From positions 1-24,551 of the forward strand of contig JALOBN010000039.1 in the NCBI GenBank assembly GCA_023228245.1: a stretch of DNA of 24,551 nucleotides, read 5' to 3'. The notes under the pieces were generated by a model. The model was given only the letters and a program-made list of their open reading frames with translations. It searched no databases and was not told the DNA's origin. Source of the stretch: Candidatus Pacearchaeota archaeon (GTDB lineage Archaea > Nanoarchaeota > Nanoarchaeia > Pacearchaeales > GW2011-AR1). This document shows positions 1-6,437 of this stretch, in pieces; position 1 is the stretch's first letter, and each line of letters begins with the position of its first letter. Both the position numbers and the translations under genes were made by a program.

Positions 1-48
1 ATTCTAAAATGAAATCTCCAGCAAAGAACGTTCGATAAAACTATTCTT

Positions 49-201
49 ATGAAAAAGATTAAAAATCAATCCAAAGAAAAACAGCAAATACTTGTTAAAA
101 GAATAATAACAATAATAATCTTATTAATACTGTTTGGACTTATTTTAGCCGCCGCATTTGGAAATTTAGATGCAGTAAGAACTTTGTGGAAAACACCTTA
201 A
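49..201 (+). CDS. Small single-pass membrane protein, 50 aa, unknown
   Basis: ATG at 49 opens a 50-codon frame ending in TAA at 199-201. The N-terminal 18 residues are Lys/Gln-rich and charged, followed by a strongly hydrophobic stretch at about residues 19-37 (Ile/Leu-rich, ending in Ala-Ala-Ala-Phe-Gly), then a short hydrophilic tail ending WKTP. This is the pattern of a one-helix protein with its basic N-terminus in the cytoplasm. I do not recognise the family; the size is like small translocon subunits such as SecE or Sec61-beta, but no specific motif supports that. It is the only + strand gene in the first 17 kb and converges on the 116-aa gene. No TATA box is visible 25 nt upstream, so it may follow an upstream gene whose last codons could end at 38. 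Confidence 0.5.
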   Translation: MKKIKNQSKEKQQILVKRIITIIILLILFGLILAAAFGNLDAVRTLWKTP

Positions 202-246
202 TTAAGAATTTTAAAATTGTAAATATGCATTAACTTATTTTTTCAG

Positions 247-305
247 AAATTTCGCCTCGTCGAAAGACTGGCGAAATTTAATTTATCCATTCGCGTTAGC
301 GAATG
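247..305. terminator. Two hairpins between convergent genes
   Basis: A perfect 10-bp inverted repeat (arms 247-256 and 270-279, 13-nt loop) is followed by a 7-bp stem with a 4-nt loop (arms 288-294 and 299-305). The second hairpin runs into a T-rich stretch on the + strand. The position between the 3' ends of two facing genes suits a two-way transcription terminator. The arms are clearly GC-richer than the surroundings. Confidence 0.5.
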
Positions 306-320
306 CTATTTTTTAAATAA

Positions 321-671
321 TTATTTTAATTTCAAGCCAGTTCCGCCGTGAGTATTTTTTCCGCCAGTTTTACAATAATCGTCTATAACTCCAACAGCGT
401 CAGAATATTTTTCAGCGTCAACAAAACCCATATTTTTTTCAATTTCAGAAGAAAATTCTAAGGCATCTAATTCTTTCTTATCTAACAATCTTCCAAGAAT
501 TAACATTTTATACAAAGCGTGAGAATAACTCTTGTTAAATGATTCAGAACCCATCTTTGGATGTTCTTCTCGACGAACTTTCATTCTTTCAGTGTATTCA
601 ATAAATTTCTTTTTTAAAGCAAGAACAATCGATTCGTCCTCGGGAAGAACAATTTTTTCTATCGTTTCCAT
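321..671 (-). CDS. Hypothetical protein, 116 aa
   Basis: I do not recognise this protein. It is soluble and mostly helical by composition, with no signal peptide, membrane helix or Cys motif. The N-terminal 50 residues are highly charged (Lys/Glu/Arg), and the C-terminus is Gly/Thr/Lys-rich with a KTGGKNTHGGTG stretch. The start is an ATG with a TATA-like box about 25 nt upstream, so the transcript is probably leaderless and separate from ftsZ, which lies upstream in the same direction and has its own terminator. Coding is supported by the clean frame, the promoter position and the terminator-like hairpins after the stop. Confidence 0.6.
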   Translation of the reverse strand: METIEKIVLPEDESIVLALKKKFIEYTERMKVRREEHPKMGSESFNKSYSHALYKMLILGRLLDKKELDALEFSSEIEKNMGFVDAEKYSDAVGVIDDYCKTGGKNTHGGTGLKLK

Positions 672-689
672 AATAAAAGTTAGATTGAT

Positions 690-701
690 TATATTTTAAA
701 T
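690..701 (-). promoter_or_regulatory. TATA-like box of the 116-aa gene
   Basis: On the - strand an A/T element reading TTTAAAATAT is centred about 25 nt from the ATG at 671, the spacing expected for an archaeal TATA box driving a leaderless mRNA. The region is AT-rich, so it rests mainly on the spacing. Confidence 0.4.
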
Positions 702-742
702 ATGATTATACTAAAAAATATATTTCTAAATAATTAATTTTC

Positions 743-787
743 TAAAAAAATAAAAAAGGAAAAATAAAAATAAAATAAGTTCCTTTT
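743..787 (-). terminator. ftsZ transcription terminator
   Basis: Five bases after the ftsZ stop codon, the - strand shows an 8-bp stem (arms 780-787 and 754-761, AAAAGGAA with TTCCTTTT) closing a T-rich loop, followed by a T-rich tract at about 743-753. Position and U-rich tail fit a terminator. Confidence 0.55.
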
Positions 788-791
788 CTAA

Positions 792-1880
792 TTATCTCCA
801 GACTTCAATTCCTAAGTCAGACATTTCTTTTGTTGGAGCTCTTCCTGATGAAGATTTTTCTTCAAAGTCTCTTCCTAAAACATATGGAGATTTAACTCCA
901 GTCATTATTGTAATAACTCTAACTTTACCAGTAAATTCTTTACTGATTCTCGCACCAATAATAACATTAGCTTCAGGATTCAAATTCTCAGAAACAACTC
1001 TACCAATCAAGTCGAATTCTTCCAATTTCAAATCAGGTCCACATGTAACGTGTATCAAAGCTCCAGTAGCTCCTTTGTAATCCACATCAAGTAGAGGATG
1101 AGTAAGTGCTTGCTGACATGCTTCCATAACTTTATTCTGTGTATCTGCTTCTCCAATTCCGATAACTGCGACTCCTCCGTCTTTCATTATCGCTGAAACA
1201 TCTGCGTAGTCTAGGTTGATTAAACTTGGAAGTGTAATTGTTTCAACAATACCCTTGACCATAGTAGAAACAAGTTCATTAGCAACAGCGAATGCCTGTT
1301 CAATTGGCAACTGCCCTGCAATATCTACAAGTCTATTATTATCAAGAACAATTGTTGTATCTGTAACTTCTCTTAATTCCTGTAATCCGAATTCTGCTTT
1401 GTCAATTCTTGCTCTTTCAGCTTCGAAAGGCATTGTGACAACCCCTATTACAACAGCTCCAGATTCCTTCGCAATTTGAGAAACAACTGGTGCTGCTCCT
1501 GTTCCTGTTCCACCACCCATTCCAGCGATGACAAAAACCATATCAGCACTTCCTACTGCTTTTTTTAATTCAGCTAAAGATTCTTTTGCAGCTTCTCTAC
1601 CTCTTTGAGGCATACCTCCGCATCCAAGTCCACGAGTTAATTCTTTCCCTATTAAAATTTTCTCGTCGGATTTTGAAACGCTAAGGTGAAGTGCATCCGT
1701 GTTTGCTGTATAAACAGTAGCGCCGTTGATTCCTTTATTGAAAAGCCAAGTTACTGCATTACATCCCATACCCCCAACACCCATAACTTTAATGTTAGCT
1801 TTTCCAGCTCTTAATTCATCAAAGTTAATACTGTGTGTTGCTGCGTTATCAACTGCTTCTTTTGCAAAATCTAATACCAT
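792..1880 (-). CDS. ftsZ: Cell division protein FtsZ
   Basis: FtsZ is the tubulin-like GTPase that polymerises into the division ring at mid-cell. The tubulin signature GGGTGTG sits at residues 122-128, the first nucleotide-binding loop VGGMGCNAV at about 35-43, and the T7 synergy loop NLDYAD, which completes the GTPase site of the next subunit, at 222-227. The N-terminal half is the GTP-binding domain and the C-terminal half (to about residue 325) the activation domain; a short linker then leads to a conserved-looking end, LGIEVWR. At 362 aa it has the usual length for archaeal FtsZ; whether it is FtsZ1 or FtsZ2 is not settled by eye. The ATG at 1880 is chosen because of the strong GGAGG about 14 nt upstream. 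Unlike most genes here it has a clear leader and ribosome-binding site. Confidence 0.97.
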   Translation of the reverse strand: MVLDFAKEAVDNAATHSINFDELRAGKANIKVMGVGGMGCNAVTWLFNKGINGATVYTANTDALHLSVSKSDEKILIGKELTRGLGCGGMPQRGREAAKESLAELKKAVGSADMVFVIAGMGGGTGTGAAPVVSQIAKESGAVVIGVVTMPFEAERARIDKAEFGLQELREVTDTTIVLDNNRLVDIAGQLPIEQAFAVANELVSTMVKGIVETITLPSLINLDYADVSAIMKDGGVAVIGIGEADTQNKVMEACQQALTHPLLDVDYKGATGALIHVTCGPDLKLEEFDLIGRVVSENLNPEANVIIGARISKEFTGKVRVITIMTGVKSPYVLGRDFEEKSSSGRAPTKEMSDLGIEVWR

Positions 1881-1884
1881 TCTT

Positions 1885-1940
1885 TTATTTTTTTCCTCCT
1901 TTCATGTTGTGCTGTTTCCTGTTAAACAGGAATCGGAAAT
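1885..1940 (-). promoter_or_regulatory. ftsZ 5' leader: hairpin, mini-ORF and strong RBS
   Basis: On the - strand, reading towards ftsZ: a near-perfect palindrome at 1916-1932 (TTCCTGT and ACAGGAA arms around a 3-nt loop), then an ATG at 1905 opening a six-codon frame (MKGGKK, stop at 1887-1885), then the ftsZ ATG at 1880. The GGAGG Shine-Dalgarno at 1894-1898 lies inside the six-codon frame. The palindrome could form an RNA stem-loop or bind a dimeric regulator as DNA. The elements are seen directly; a regulatory role is inferred. Confidence 0.5.
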
Positions 1941-1960
1941 GTATTTTATTTAGACGAAAT

Positions 1961-1970
1961 GTTTAAATAT
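1961..1970 (-). promoter_or_regulatory. Probable ftsZ TATA box
   Basis: The - strand reads ATATTTAAAC, preceded by a purine-rich CGAA that could serve as a BRE. Transcription would begin near 1940, giving a leader of about 60 nt. A second A/T candidate at about 1941-1952 would start the RNA near 1920 instead. Confidence 0.4.
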
Positions 1971-2003
1971 TTCGTACATTTCCATTTAGTATTCAGAAAG
2001 AGT

Positions 2004-2065
2004 GCCTCGTCGACGAATGTTAATTTAATCTACTTGATGTTTAAATTAATATTAAGACATGAGGC
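2004..2065. repeat. Long imperfect hairpin between taw3 and ftsZ
   Basis: Inner arms TTAATTTAA (2020-2028) and TTAAATTAA (2041-2049) are perfectly complementary around a 12-nt loop, and outer arms GCCTC (2004-2008) and GAGGC (2061-2065) extend the structure across an imperfect middle. It lies after the taw3 stop codon, so it may terminate that transcript. Its left arm shares the decamer GCCTCGTCGA with the hairpin at 254-263. Confidence 0.45.
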
Positions 2066-2109
2066 GCTTCTTATTTTTAAATTATTATATTCTCTAGAAA
2101 ATAGTTATT

Positions 2110-2673
2110 TTACAATTTCCTTTCTAGCTTCTTAATTCTCAACCAACTTTTTTCTAATTTTCTATTTGCTTCATCGACGACGATTTTCAAAAATTCATCA
2201 TCAACTAAAATTTTTTTATTTTGTATTATAGGAAATTCTAATTTTTCTGTGCTATTCAATTCAAAAGTAAATCCATTTCGTGTTCCAATTATTCCCAATC
2301 TTTTCCATCCTGCATTTTTTCCAATTTCAAAAAGTTTTTTTGCATCTTCCAAAGTTTCACAAGCAATATGCAAAATGCAAGGTTCTAATTTAAATTTTAT
2401 TTTTTTCTTTTTCTTTAAAGCTAAATTCAATTCTTCTTTCAATTTTTTAAAAGAAACTTTATCGTGCGAAACAAACAAAAATAAATTCTCTCCTTTTTTT
2501 TCTTGGTCAATCATCAGCAAAATTCTTCCAGAGCACGACGAAGTCGTGTAATAATTATCAAGAGAATTTATTTTATCACAAAGCGGAATAATTTTCTCGT
2601 CCCATTTTCCAATAGACGATTTATCTAATTTAGAAAGAACATCTTGTTTCCGTTGATTAAAAGAATTTATCAT
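2110..2673 (-). CDS. taw3: Wyosine-pathway tRNA methyltransferase Taw3/TYW3-like
   Basis: TYW3/Taw3 proteins methylate the N4 position of the tricyclic wyosine-type base at position 37 of tRNA(Phe), beside the anticodon, using S-adenosylmethionine. Family motifs are visible: TTSSCSGR at residues 43-50, a Ser-His in FVSH at 67-70, EPCILHIAC at 97-105, an A-x-x-L-x-x-x-x-x-x-A-G segment near 111-122 followed by GIIGTRNG at 127-134. The length of 187 aa is close to the family's usual size of about 200. It starts 12 nt after the hydrolase gene upstream and probably shares its mRNA. The Cys-Ser-Gly-Arg motif is encoded by a small DNA palindrome (CACGAC and GTCGTG near 2534-2548), which seems accidental. 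Family assignment is fairly firm; activity on tRNA is inferred. Confidence 0.85.
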   Translation of the reverse strand: MINSFNQRKQDVLSKLDKSSIGKWDEKIIPLCDKINSLDNYYTTSSCSGRILLMIDQEKKGENLFLFVSHDKVSFKKLKEELNLALKKKKKIKFKLEPCILHIACETLEDAKKLFEIGKNAGWKRLGIIGTRNGFTFELNSTEKLEFPIIQNKKILVDDEFLKIVVDEANRKLEKSWLRIKKLERKL

Positions 2674-2685
2674 TTTTAACTTAAA

Positions 2686-3351
2686 TCATTCCTTTTCCAA
2701 AATTTTTGCGTCAATTCCTTCTTGCTTGCATAAAGAAACAAATTCCTGTGCATCTTCATTAGTTCCTATAATCGCACCATAATGCATGGGGATTGCTAAA
2801 GACGGCTGAATTAATTTCGCAGCTTCAACAGCTTCTTCAACATTCATAGTAAATCTCCCACCAATAGGAAGAATCGCGACGAAAGTTTTGTCAGGCTGTT
2901 TATGTCCAGTAAGTTTTTGCATTTCAGGAATTAAATCAGTATCCCCAGCAAAATAAATTATAAGTCCATTAATTTTTACAAGATAACCAACCCAGCCCTC
3001 ACCTTTCTGATGAAATGGTTTGTCGATATTGTAAGCGGGAAAAGTCGAAATTTTTGTTTCCCCAACATTAAATTCTTGATTTGGTTCAACAATCTGAATA
3101 TCAATCGGAATATCAAAACGAGTTATCTTGCTCTGTGCGTCTGCAGTAAGAAAAATTTTCGTCCCTTCTTTAATCAAACTCTTAATATCTGAAACACTGC
3201 AATGGTCATAATGTCCGTGAGTTATCAGAATTATATCTGCCTTTTCTGAGTCGGGTTTAATATTGTAAGGGTCGATGTAAATTGTTTTATGGTTCTTTAT
3301 CATGAACCCAGAATGCCCCAACCACTTAACTTCCAGTCCGCTAATATTCAT
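2686..3351 (-). CDS. Metallo-beta-lactamase-fold hydrolase (UPF0173/UlaG-like)
   Basis: A 221-aa cytoplasmic metal-dependent hydrolase of the metallo-beta-lactamase superfamily. The metal-binding signature HGHYDH is at residues 45-50, with further expected ligands at GDTD (136-139) and His190 in PMHYG. The short N-terminal WLGHSGF and the AYN...GEGWVGY stretch near 106-123 match the UPF0173 subgroup, whose natural substrate is not established; related UlaG is a lactonase and others act on phosphodiesters. No beta-CASP domain is present, so an RNase J/CPSF role is unlikely. It leads a probable two-gene unit with taw3, 12 nt downstream. The ATG at 3351 has a TATA-like box about 25 nt upstream. 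Confidence 0.88.
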   Translation of the reverse strand: MNISGLEVKWLGHSGFMIKNHKTIYIDPYNIKPDSEKADIILITHGHYDHCSVSDIKSLIKEGTKIFLTADAQSKITRFDIPIDIQIVEPNQEFNVGETKISTFPAYNIDKPFHQKGEGWVGYLVKINGLIIYFAGDTDLIPEMQKLTGHKQPDKTFVAILPIGGRFTMNVEEAVEAAKLIQPSLAIPMHYGAIIGTNEDAQEFVSLCKQEGIDAKILEKE

Positions 3352-3370
3352 AATTCAAGGAACAAAAAAT

Positions 3371-3380
3371 AGTTTAAAAC
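3371..3380 (-). promoter_or_regulatory. TATA-like box of the hydrolase-taw3 unit
   Basis: GTTTTAAAC on the - strand is centred about 25 nt upstream of the ATG at 3351, fitting a leaderless archaeal promoter. Confidence 0.45.
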
Positions 3381-3406
3381 CTTTTGGATAATCAAAAATA
3401 GAGAAT

Positions 3407-4438
3407 TTAAGCCAAAATGTTCTGTTTGAACTTTTCCAAATCTTTTTTCAAAAATCTCGCCGCAGAAGCCATAATATGCCCACCAGCACTCGCGTTTTCC
3501 AAACCTTCAATTCCCTTTTTCATAAGTTCATTAAGATTAACCTTCCCGCCCTGGTTCCTCGAAGAAACTTTCACAAAATTAGGCTCATCTTTTATGTCTA
3601 AAGCAAGCACAAAAGTTTTATCTGTCTCAGCCACAGAAAGAATTGTTGTAACCACAGAAGCCAAACTAAATTTAGGTTTAGCATAATAAAAATACAAATT
3701 CTTGTCAGGATAAAACTCTGCCTTATTATGAAACTCATCAAGCAAAGATTGAATTTCTTTCTGGATAATTAAATGATACTTCTCAAGTTTCTTTGTTTTA
3801 TCTTTCAGAACCAAATCAAAAATTTTTTTCTCTTTTCCTTTAAAAAAAATGGTACCCGAATTAATTACTTGTGACAATTTTCCAGACTCAGAATCCATAA
3901 TGTTTTCTTTCGTCAAATTAGGATAATTCTCTTTCAAAAAATTAAAGTTGTTTTCATTATTATAAGAAAATTCAGCAATCATCGTAGCACAAATTAAAGT
4001 TTTCCATTTTTCAAGATTAGTTATCTTGCTTCCCAAATTGTAAATTATCCAAGCAGCACAATGTTCGGATTTTGTTTTCAAAACTTTATCTTTAGTTTTA
4101 TTTTCAGACGGATGATGGTCAATTAAAAAGACTTCAAATTCACTTTTCAATTTTTCAAAGTTTTCATAATCTGATTCTTCTGCAATATCAGACATAAAAA
4201 TTTTTGTGATTTTTTTCTTTTTGAATTCTTTCAAAAGGGGGAAAAACATTCCTGCCCCATAATTAATAAATTCAAAAACTTTCGTTTTAATCCCTCTTGA
4301 TTTCAAGACTTCATTAGTTAAAATTGCAGAAGAGATACCGTCTAAATCAATATGAGAAACAATTGCAACTTTGTCTTTTTTAGTTATTCCCTCGAGAAAA
4401 TCGTAAAAATCCTGTTCTTTTCCTATTAAGTATTCCAT
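3407..4438 (-). CDS. DHH/DHHA1 family phosphoesterase
   Basis: A 343-aa member of the DHH phosphoesterase superfamily (RecJ, GAN nuclease, NrnA and related enzymes), which use metal ions to cleave phosphodiesters in single-stranded DNA, short RNAs or cyclic dinucleotides. Visible motifs: DLDG at residues 31-34 (motif I), the Asp of MSDIA at 84 (motif II), DHHP at 107-110 (motif III), and the DHHA1 motif GGH at 319-321 with a preceding substrate-binding SSRNQGG segment. No OB-fold or RNA-binding extension is present, so it resembles compact archaeal RecJ-like/NrnA-like proteins; the substrate cannot be read from the sequence. Its ATG overlaps the gatA stop codon by one base (TAATG), so it is translated from the gatC-gatA mRNA. 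Why a nuclease sits in an amidotransferase operon is unclear. Confidence 0.9.
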   Translation of the reverse strand: MEYLIGKEQDFYDFLEGITKKDKVAIVSHIDLDGISSAILTNEVLKSRGIKTKVFEFINYGAGMFFPLLKEFKKKKITKIFMSDIAEESDYENFEKLKSEFEVFLIDHHPSENKTKDKVLKTKSEHCAAWIIYNLGSKITNLEKWKTLICATMIAEFSYNNENNFNFLKENYPNLTKENIMDSESGKLSQVINSGTIFFKGKEKKIFDLVLKDKTKKLEKYHLIIQKEIQSLLDEFHNKAEFYPDKNLYFYYAKPKFSLASVVTTILSVAETDKTFVLALDIKDEPNFVKVSSRNQGGKVNLNELMKKGIEGLENASAGGHIMASAARFLKKDLEKFKQNILA

Positions 4439-5748
4439 TATAGTTTCTCCAAACTCCTTGCAATTTGAAGTAATTTTTGCTCATTAAATTTATCACAGAT
4501 AATTTGCATTCCAATAGGAATATTTTCAACTTTACCGACAGGCAGACTCAAAGCACAATCTCCAGAAAGATTTATTGGGCAAGTCAAAGCATCATACTGA
4601 AACATTTCTTCAATTGAAATTTTCTCTCCTATTTTGTGAGATAATCGTGGAACAGTCGGACAAATTATGCAATCAAATTTTTTGAATTCTCTTTTGAATT
4701 CTTCTTCAATTAATTTTCTCGCTTTCAATGCTTGATGATAATATCTTCCTGCGTGTTCTGCTTTTGAAATCTCGCTTCCACCAATAATTCTTCTCAAAAC
4801 TTCTGAACCACAAGCTTCTTCAATTCTTTTTCCAAATCTTCTTCCGTCAAATTTTCTCGTAGCTGAAAAGAACTCAACATAAACAATAGGAAAATAAGTT
4901 GCAACAGCAAAGTCAATATAATTCATTTTTATCTTTTCAATTTTCCAGCCGTATTTTTTTTCTGCTTCGCTAATTTTCTCGTCAACTAATTTCTGAATTC
5001 TTGAATCATTTATTTTAAAATCTAAAATTCCAACTTTCAAATTTTTAGGAACTTTTTCTATTTCATTTAAATTAATTTTGCTTCCAACAGAAATTGCATC
5101 TCTTTCATCTTTTTCAGAAATTACATCAAATAGTAAAGCAGCGTCGGAAACTGTTTTTGCAATCGGTCCGATTTGGTCTAAACTCATACTCATATCAATT
5201 AATCCATAACGTGAAACACTTCCATAACTTGGTTTTAATCCGACGACACCGCAATGTGATGAAGGAACTCTTATGCTTCCGCCCGTATCGCTTCCCAAAG
5301 CAATATCACAAAAATTTGCAGCAACACTTGCACAACTTCCCGACGACGAACCTCCAGCAACATAACCTAACGCAGCAGGATTATTTGTCGCTCCGAAAGC
5401 AGAAGTTTCTCCGCTCCAACCGCACGCGAACTCATCCATATTTGCAAAACCAATTATCAAACCATCTTCCTCTTTTATTTTTTGAATTACAGAAGCATCA
5501 TAAGGAGATTTATAATTTTCAAGAACTTTGCTTCCGCACGACGCGTTCATTCCAAGAACATTTATGTTTGCTTTCACAGCAATTATTTTTCCATAAAGTT
5601 TTCCGTGTTTTTTCTTTGCATCAATTTCTTTCGCTTCTTTAACAGCGTCGGGATTTAACTGTAAAATTGCGTTTATTTTATTTCCACTTTTATTATTCTT
5701 TTCAATCTCTTTCAAATAAATTTTCAATTTTTCTGAAACAGTTACCAT
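4438..5748 (-). CDS. gatA: Asp-tRNA(Asn)/Glu-tRNA(Gln) amidotransferase subunit A
   Basis: GatA is the amidase subunit of GatCAB; it releases ammonia from glutamine (or asparagine) and channels it to GatB, where the carboxylate of misacylated Asp-tRNA(Asn) or Glu-tRNA(Gln) becomes an amide. It carries the amidase-signature fold with a visible Ser-cisSer-Lys triad: Lys59 in IAVKAN, Ser134 at the start of the GGSSSG segment, and the nucleophile Ser158 in SDTGGSIR. The protein is 436 aa, slightly shorter than the usual 450-490. The ATG at 5748 lies inside the end of gatC (7-nt overlap) and is preceded by AGGAGA and AAGGA ribosome-binding sequences. With gatB at 17.6 kb the full GatCAB enzyme is encoded, although gatB is separate. 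Because GatDE is also present, the main substrate here is probably Asp-tRNA(Asn). Confidence 0.95.
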   Translation of the reverse strand: MVTVSEKLKIYLKEIEKNNKSGNKINAILQLNPDAVKEAKEIDAKKKHGKLYGKIIAVKANINVLGMNASCGSKVLENYKSPYDASVIQKIKEEDGLIIGFANMDEFACGWSGETSAFGATNNPAALGYVAGGSSSGSCASVAANFCDIALGSDTGGSIRVPSSHCGVVGLKPSYGSVSRYGLIDMSMSLDQIGPIAKTVSDAALLFDVISEKDERDAISVGSKINLNEIEKVPKNLKVGILDFKINDSRIQKLVDEKISEAEKKYGWKIEKIKMNYIDFAVATYFPIVYVEFFSATRKFDGRRFGKRIEEACGSEVLRRIIGGSEISKAEHAGRYYHQALKARKLIEEEFKREFKKFDCIICPTVPRLSHKIGEKISIEEMFQYDALTCPINLSGDCALSLPVGKVENIPIGMQIICDKFNEQKLLQIARSLEKL

Positions 5749-5993
5749 TTTCCTTTTTCTCCTACAATAAAATCTTTATTTTTATCAGGAGCGTTTTCAA
5801 ACATAATTTCCCTCGACAATTCTTCTGCTTTTCCGCCTTCGGCTCTTTCAAAATTTTCCCGCTCAATAAAACTATCCTCAACTTTTTCTTTCAAACTGGA
5901 AAGTTTTTTTGAAAACGAATCAAGAATAGAATCAACTTGTTTCTTAATTTCTTCTTTGTCTTTATCGGACAATTTTCTGAATAAAAAATCCAT
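5742..5993 (-). CDS. gatC: Amidotransferase subunit C, GatC-like, 83 aa
   Basis: GatC is a small stabilising belt that wraps GatA and GatB together. This 83-aa protein has a charged, coiled-coil-prone N-terminal region (residues 1-50) and a C-terminal segment with the archaeal GatC look: Arg61 in SREIMF followed by ENAPD at 66-70 and a short extended tail. It overlaps gatA by 7 nt directly upstream, the usual place for gatC. Sequence similarity alone would be weak, but the NAP motif, size and position agree. A TATA-like box sits about 25 nt upstream of its ATG, so the gatC-gatA-DHH operon starts here. Confidence 0.75.
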   Translation of the reverse strand: MDFLFRKLSDKDKEEIKKQVDSILDSFSKKLSSLKEKVEDSFIERENFERAEGGKAEELSREIMFENAPDKNKDFIVGEKGKW

Positions 5994-6012
5994 AATTATC
6001 TAAAATAGCAGA

Positions 6013-6023
6013 GGTATAAAAAT
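6013..6023 (-). promoter_or_regulatory. TATA-like box of the gatC-gatA operon
   Basis: ATTTTTATACC on the - strand is centred at about 6018, 25 nt from the gatC ATG at 5993. The whole intergenic space is 30 bp and the element sits at its upstream end against the stop codon of the 120-aa gene. Confidence 0.5.
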
Positions 6024-6386
6024 TTAGTTATTTCGAATATGCGCTTTGACATCTGCATCAGTATGTTCTTTCTCAAAACCAAAAACTTTCTTGAATAATT
6101 CTCCGTTAGTCATTCCTTCCTGATAAACTTCTGCAAATTTTTTTCCGTATAAAGAAGTAAATTCCATAAACGATCTTTCTTTTCCAATATCGTATCCTTC
6201 TTTTTTTGAAATCATATATTTATAATCATACATTAATTTCATTTGTTCAGCCATTCTATTTTCCATCCCCATAGAACGAACAATTTCTCGAAGAATACAC
6301 CAATGCCCCTCTTTATCGTCGCAGATTCCCATTTTCATACACGGAGAATCCTGCACCAAATCTTCTAAAATTTCTTTGCTTATCAT
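6024..6386 (-). CDS. Hypothetical protein with Cys/His cluster, 120 aa
   Basis: I do not recognise a named family. The protein is soluble and mainly helical. Its notable feature is an N-terminal cluster Cys16, Cys22, His28, Cys30 (spacing C-x5-C-x5-H-x-C), which could bind zinc or another metal, although the single cluster is compact and unproven. The middle is Met/Tyr-rich (about residues 38-60). It has its own TATA-like box about 26 nt upstream of the ATG and lies between aspS and gatC, all in the same direction; its neighbours are translation genes but this gives no firm function. Confidence 0.65.
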   Translation of the reverse strand: MISKEILEDLVQDSPCMKMGICDDKEGHWCILREIVRSMGMENRMAEQMKLMYDYKYMISKKEGYDIGKERSFMEFTSLYGKKFAEVYQEGMTNGELFKKVFGFEKEHTDADVKAHIRNN

Positions 6387-6407
6387 ATTCTAATTAATCT
6401 TAAAATC

Positions 6408-6417
6408 TATTTAAATG
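6408..6417 (-). promoter_or_regulatory. TATA-like box of the 120-aa gene
   Basis: CATTTAAATAG on the - strand is centred about 26 nt upstream of the ATG at 6386, in the 51-bp gap after aspS. Confidence 0.4.
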
Positions 6418-6437
6418 TTACTATAAAGTAGTAATAA

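Noticed and set aside
3..38. Possible last codons of an upstream + strand gene ending at 38
   Set aside because: Only 11 codons are inside the window and nothing in them is recognisable, so it cannot be supported.
1216..1953. Frames of 75-87 codons on the + strand within and upstream of ftsZ
   Set aside because: They are antisense to a gene with very strong family motifs and show no motif or promoter of their own.
2534..2548. CACGAC/GTCGTG palindrome as a regulatory site
   Set aside because: It lies inside taw3 and encodes the conserved TTSSCSG motif, so the protein explains the sequence.
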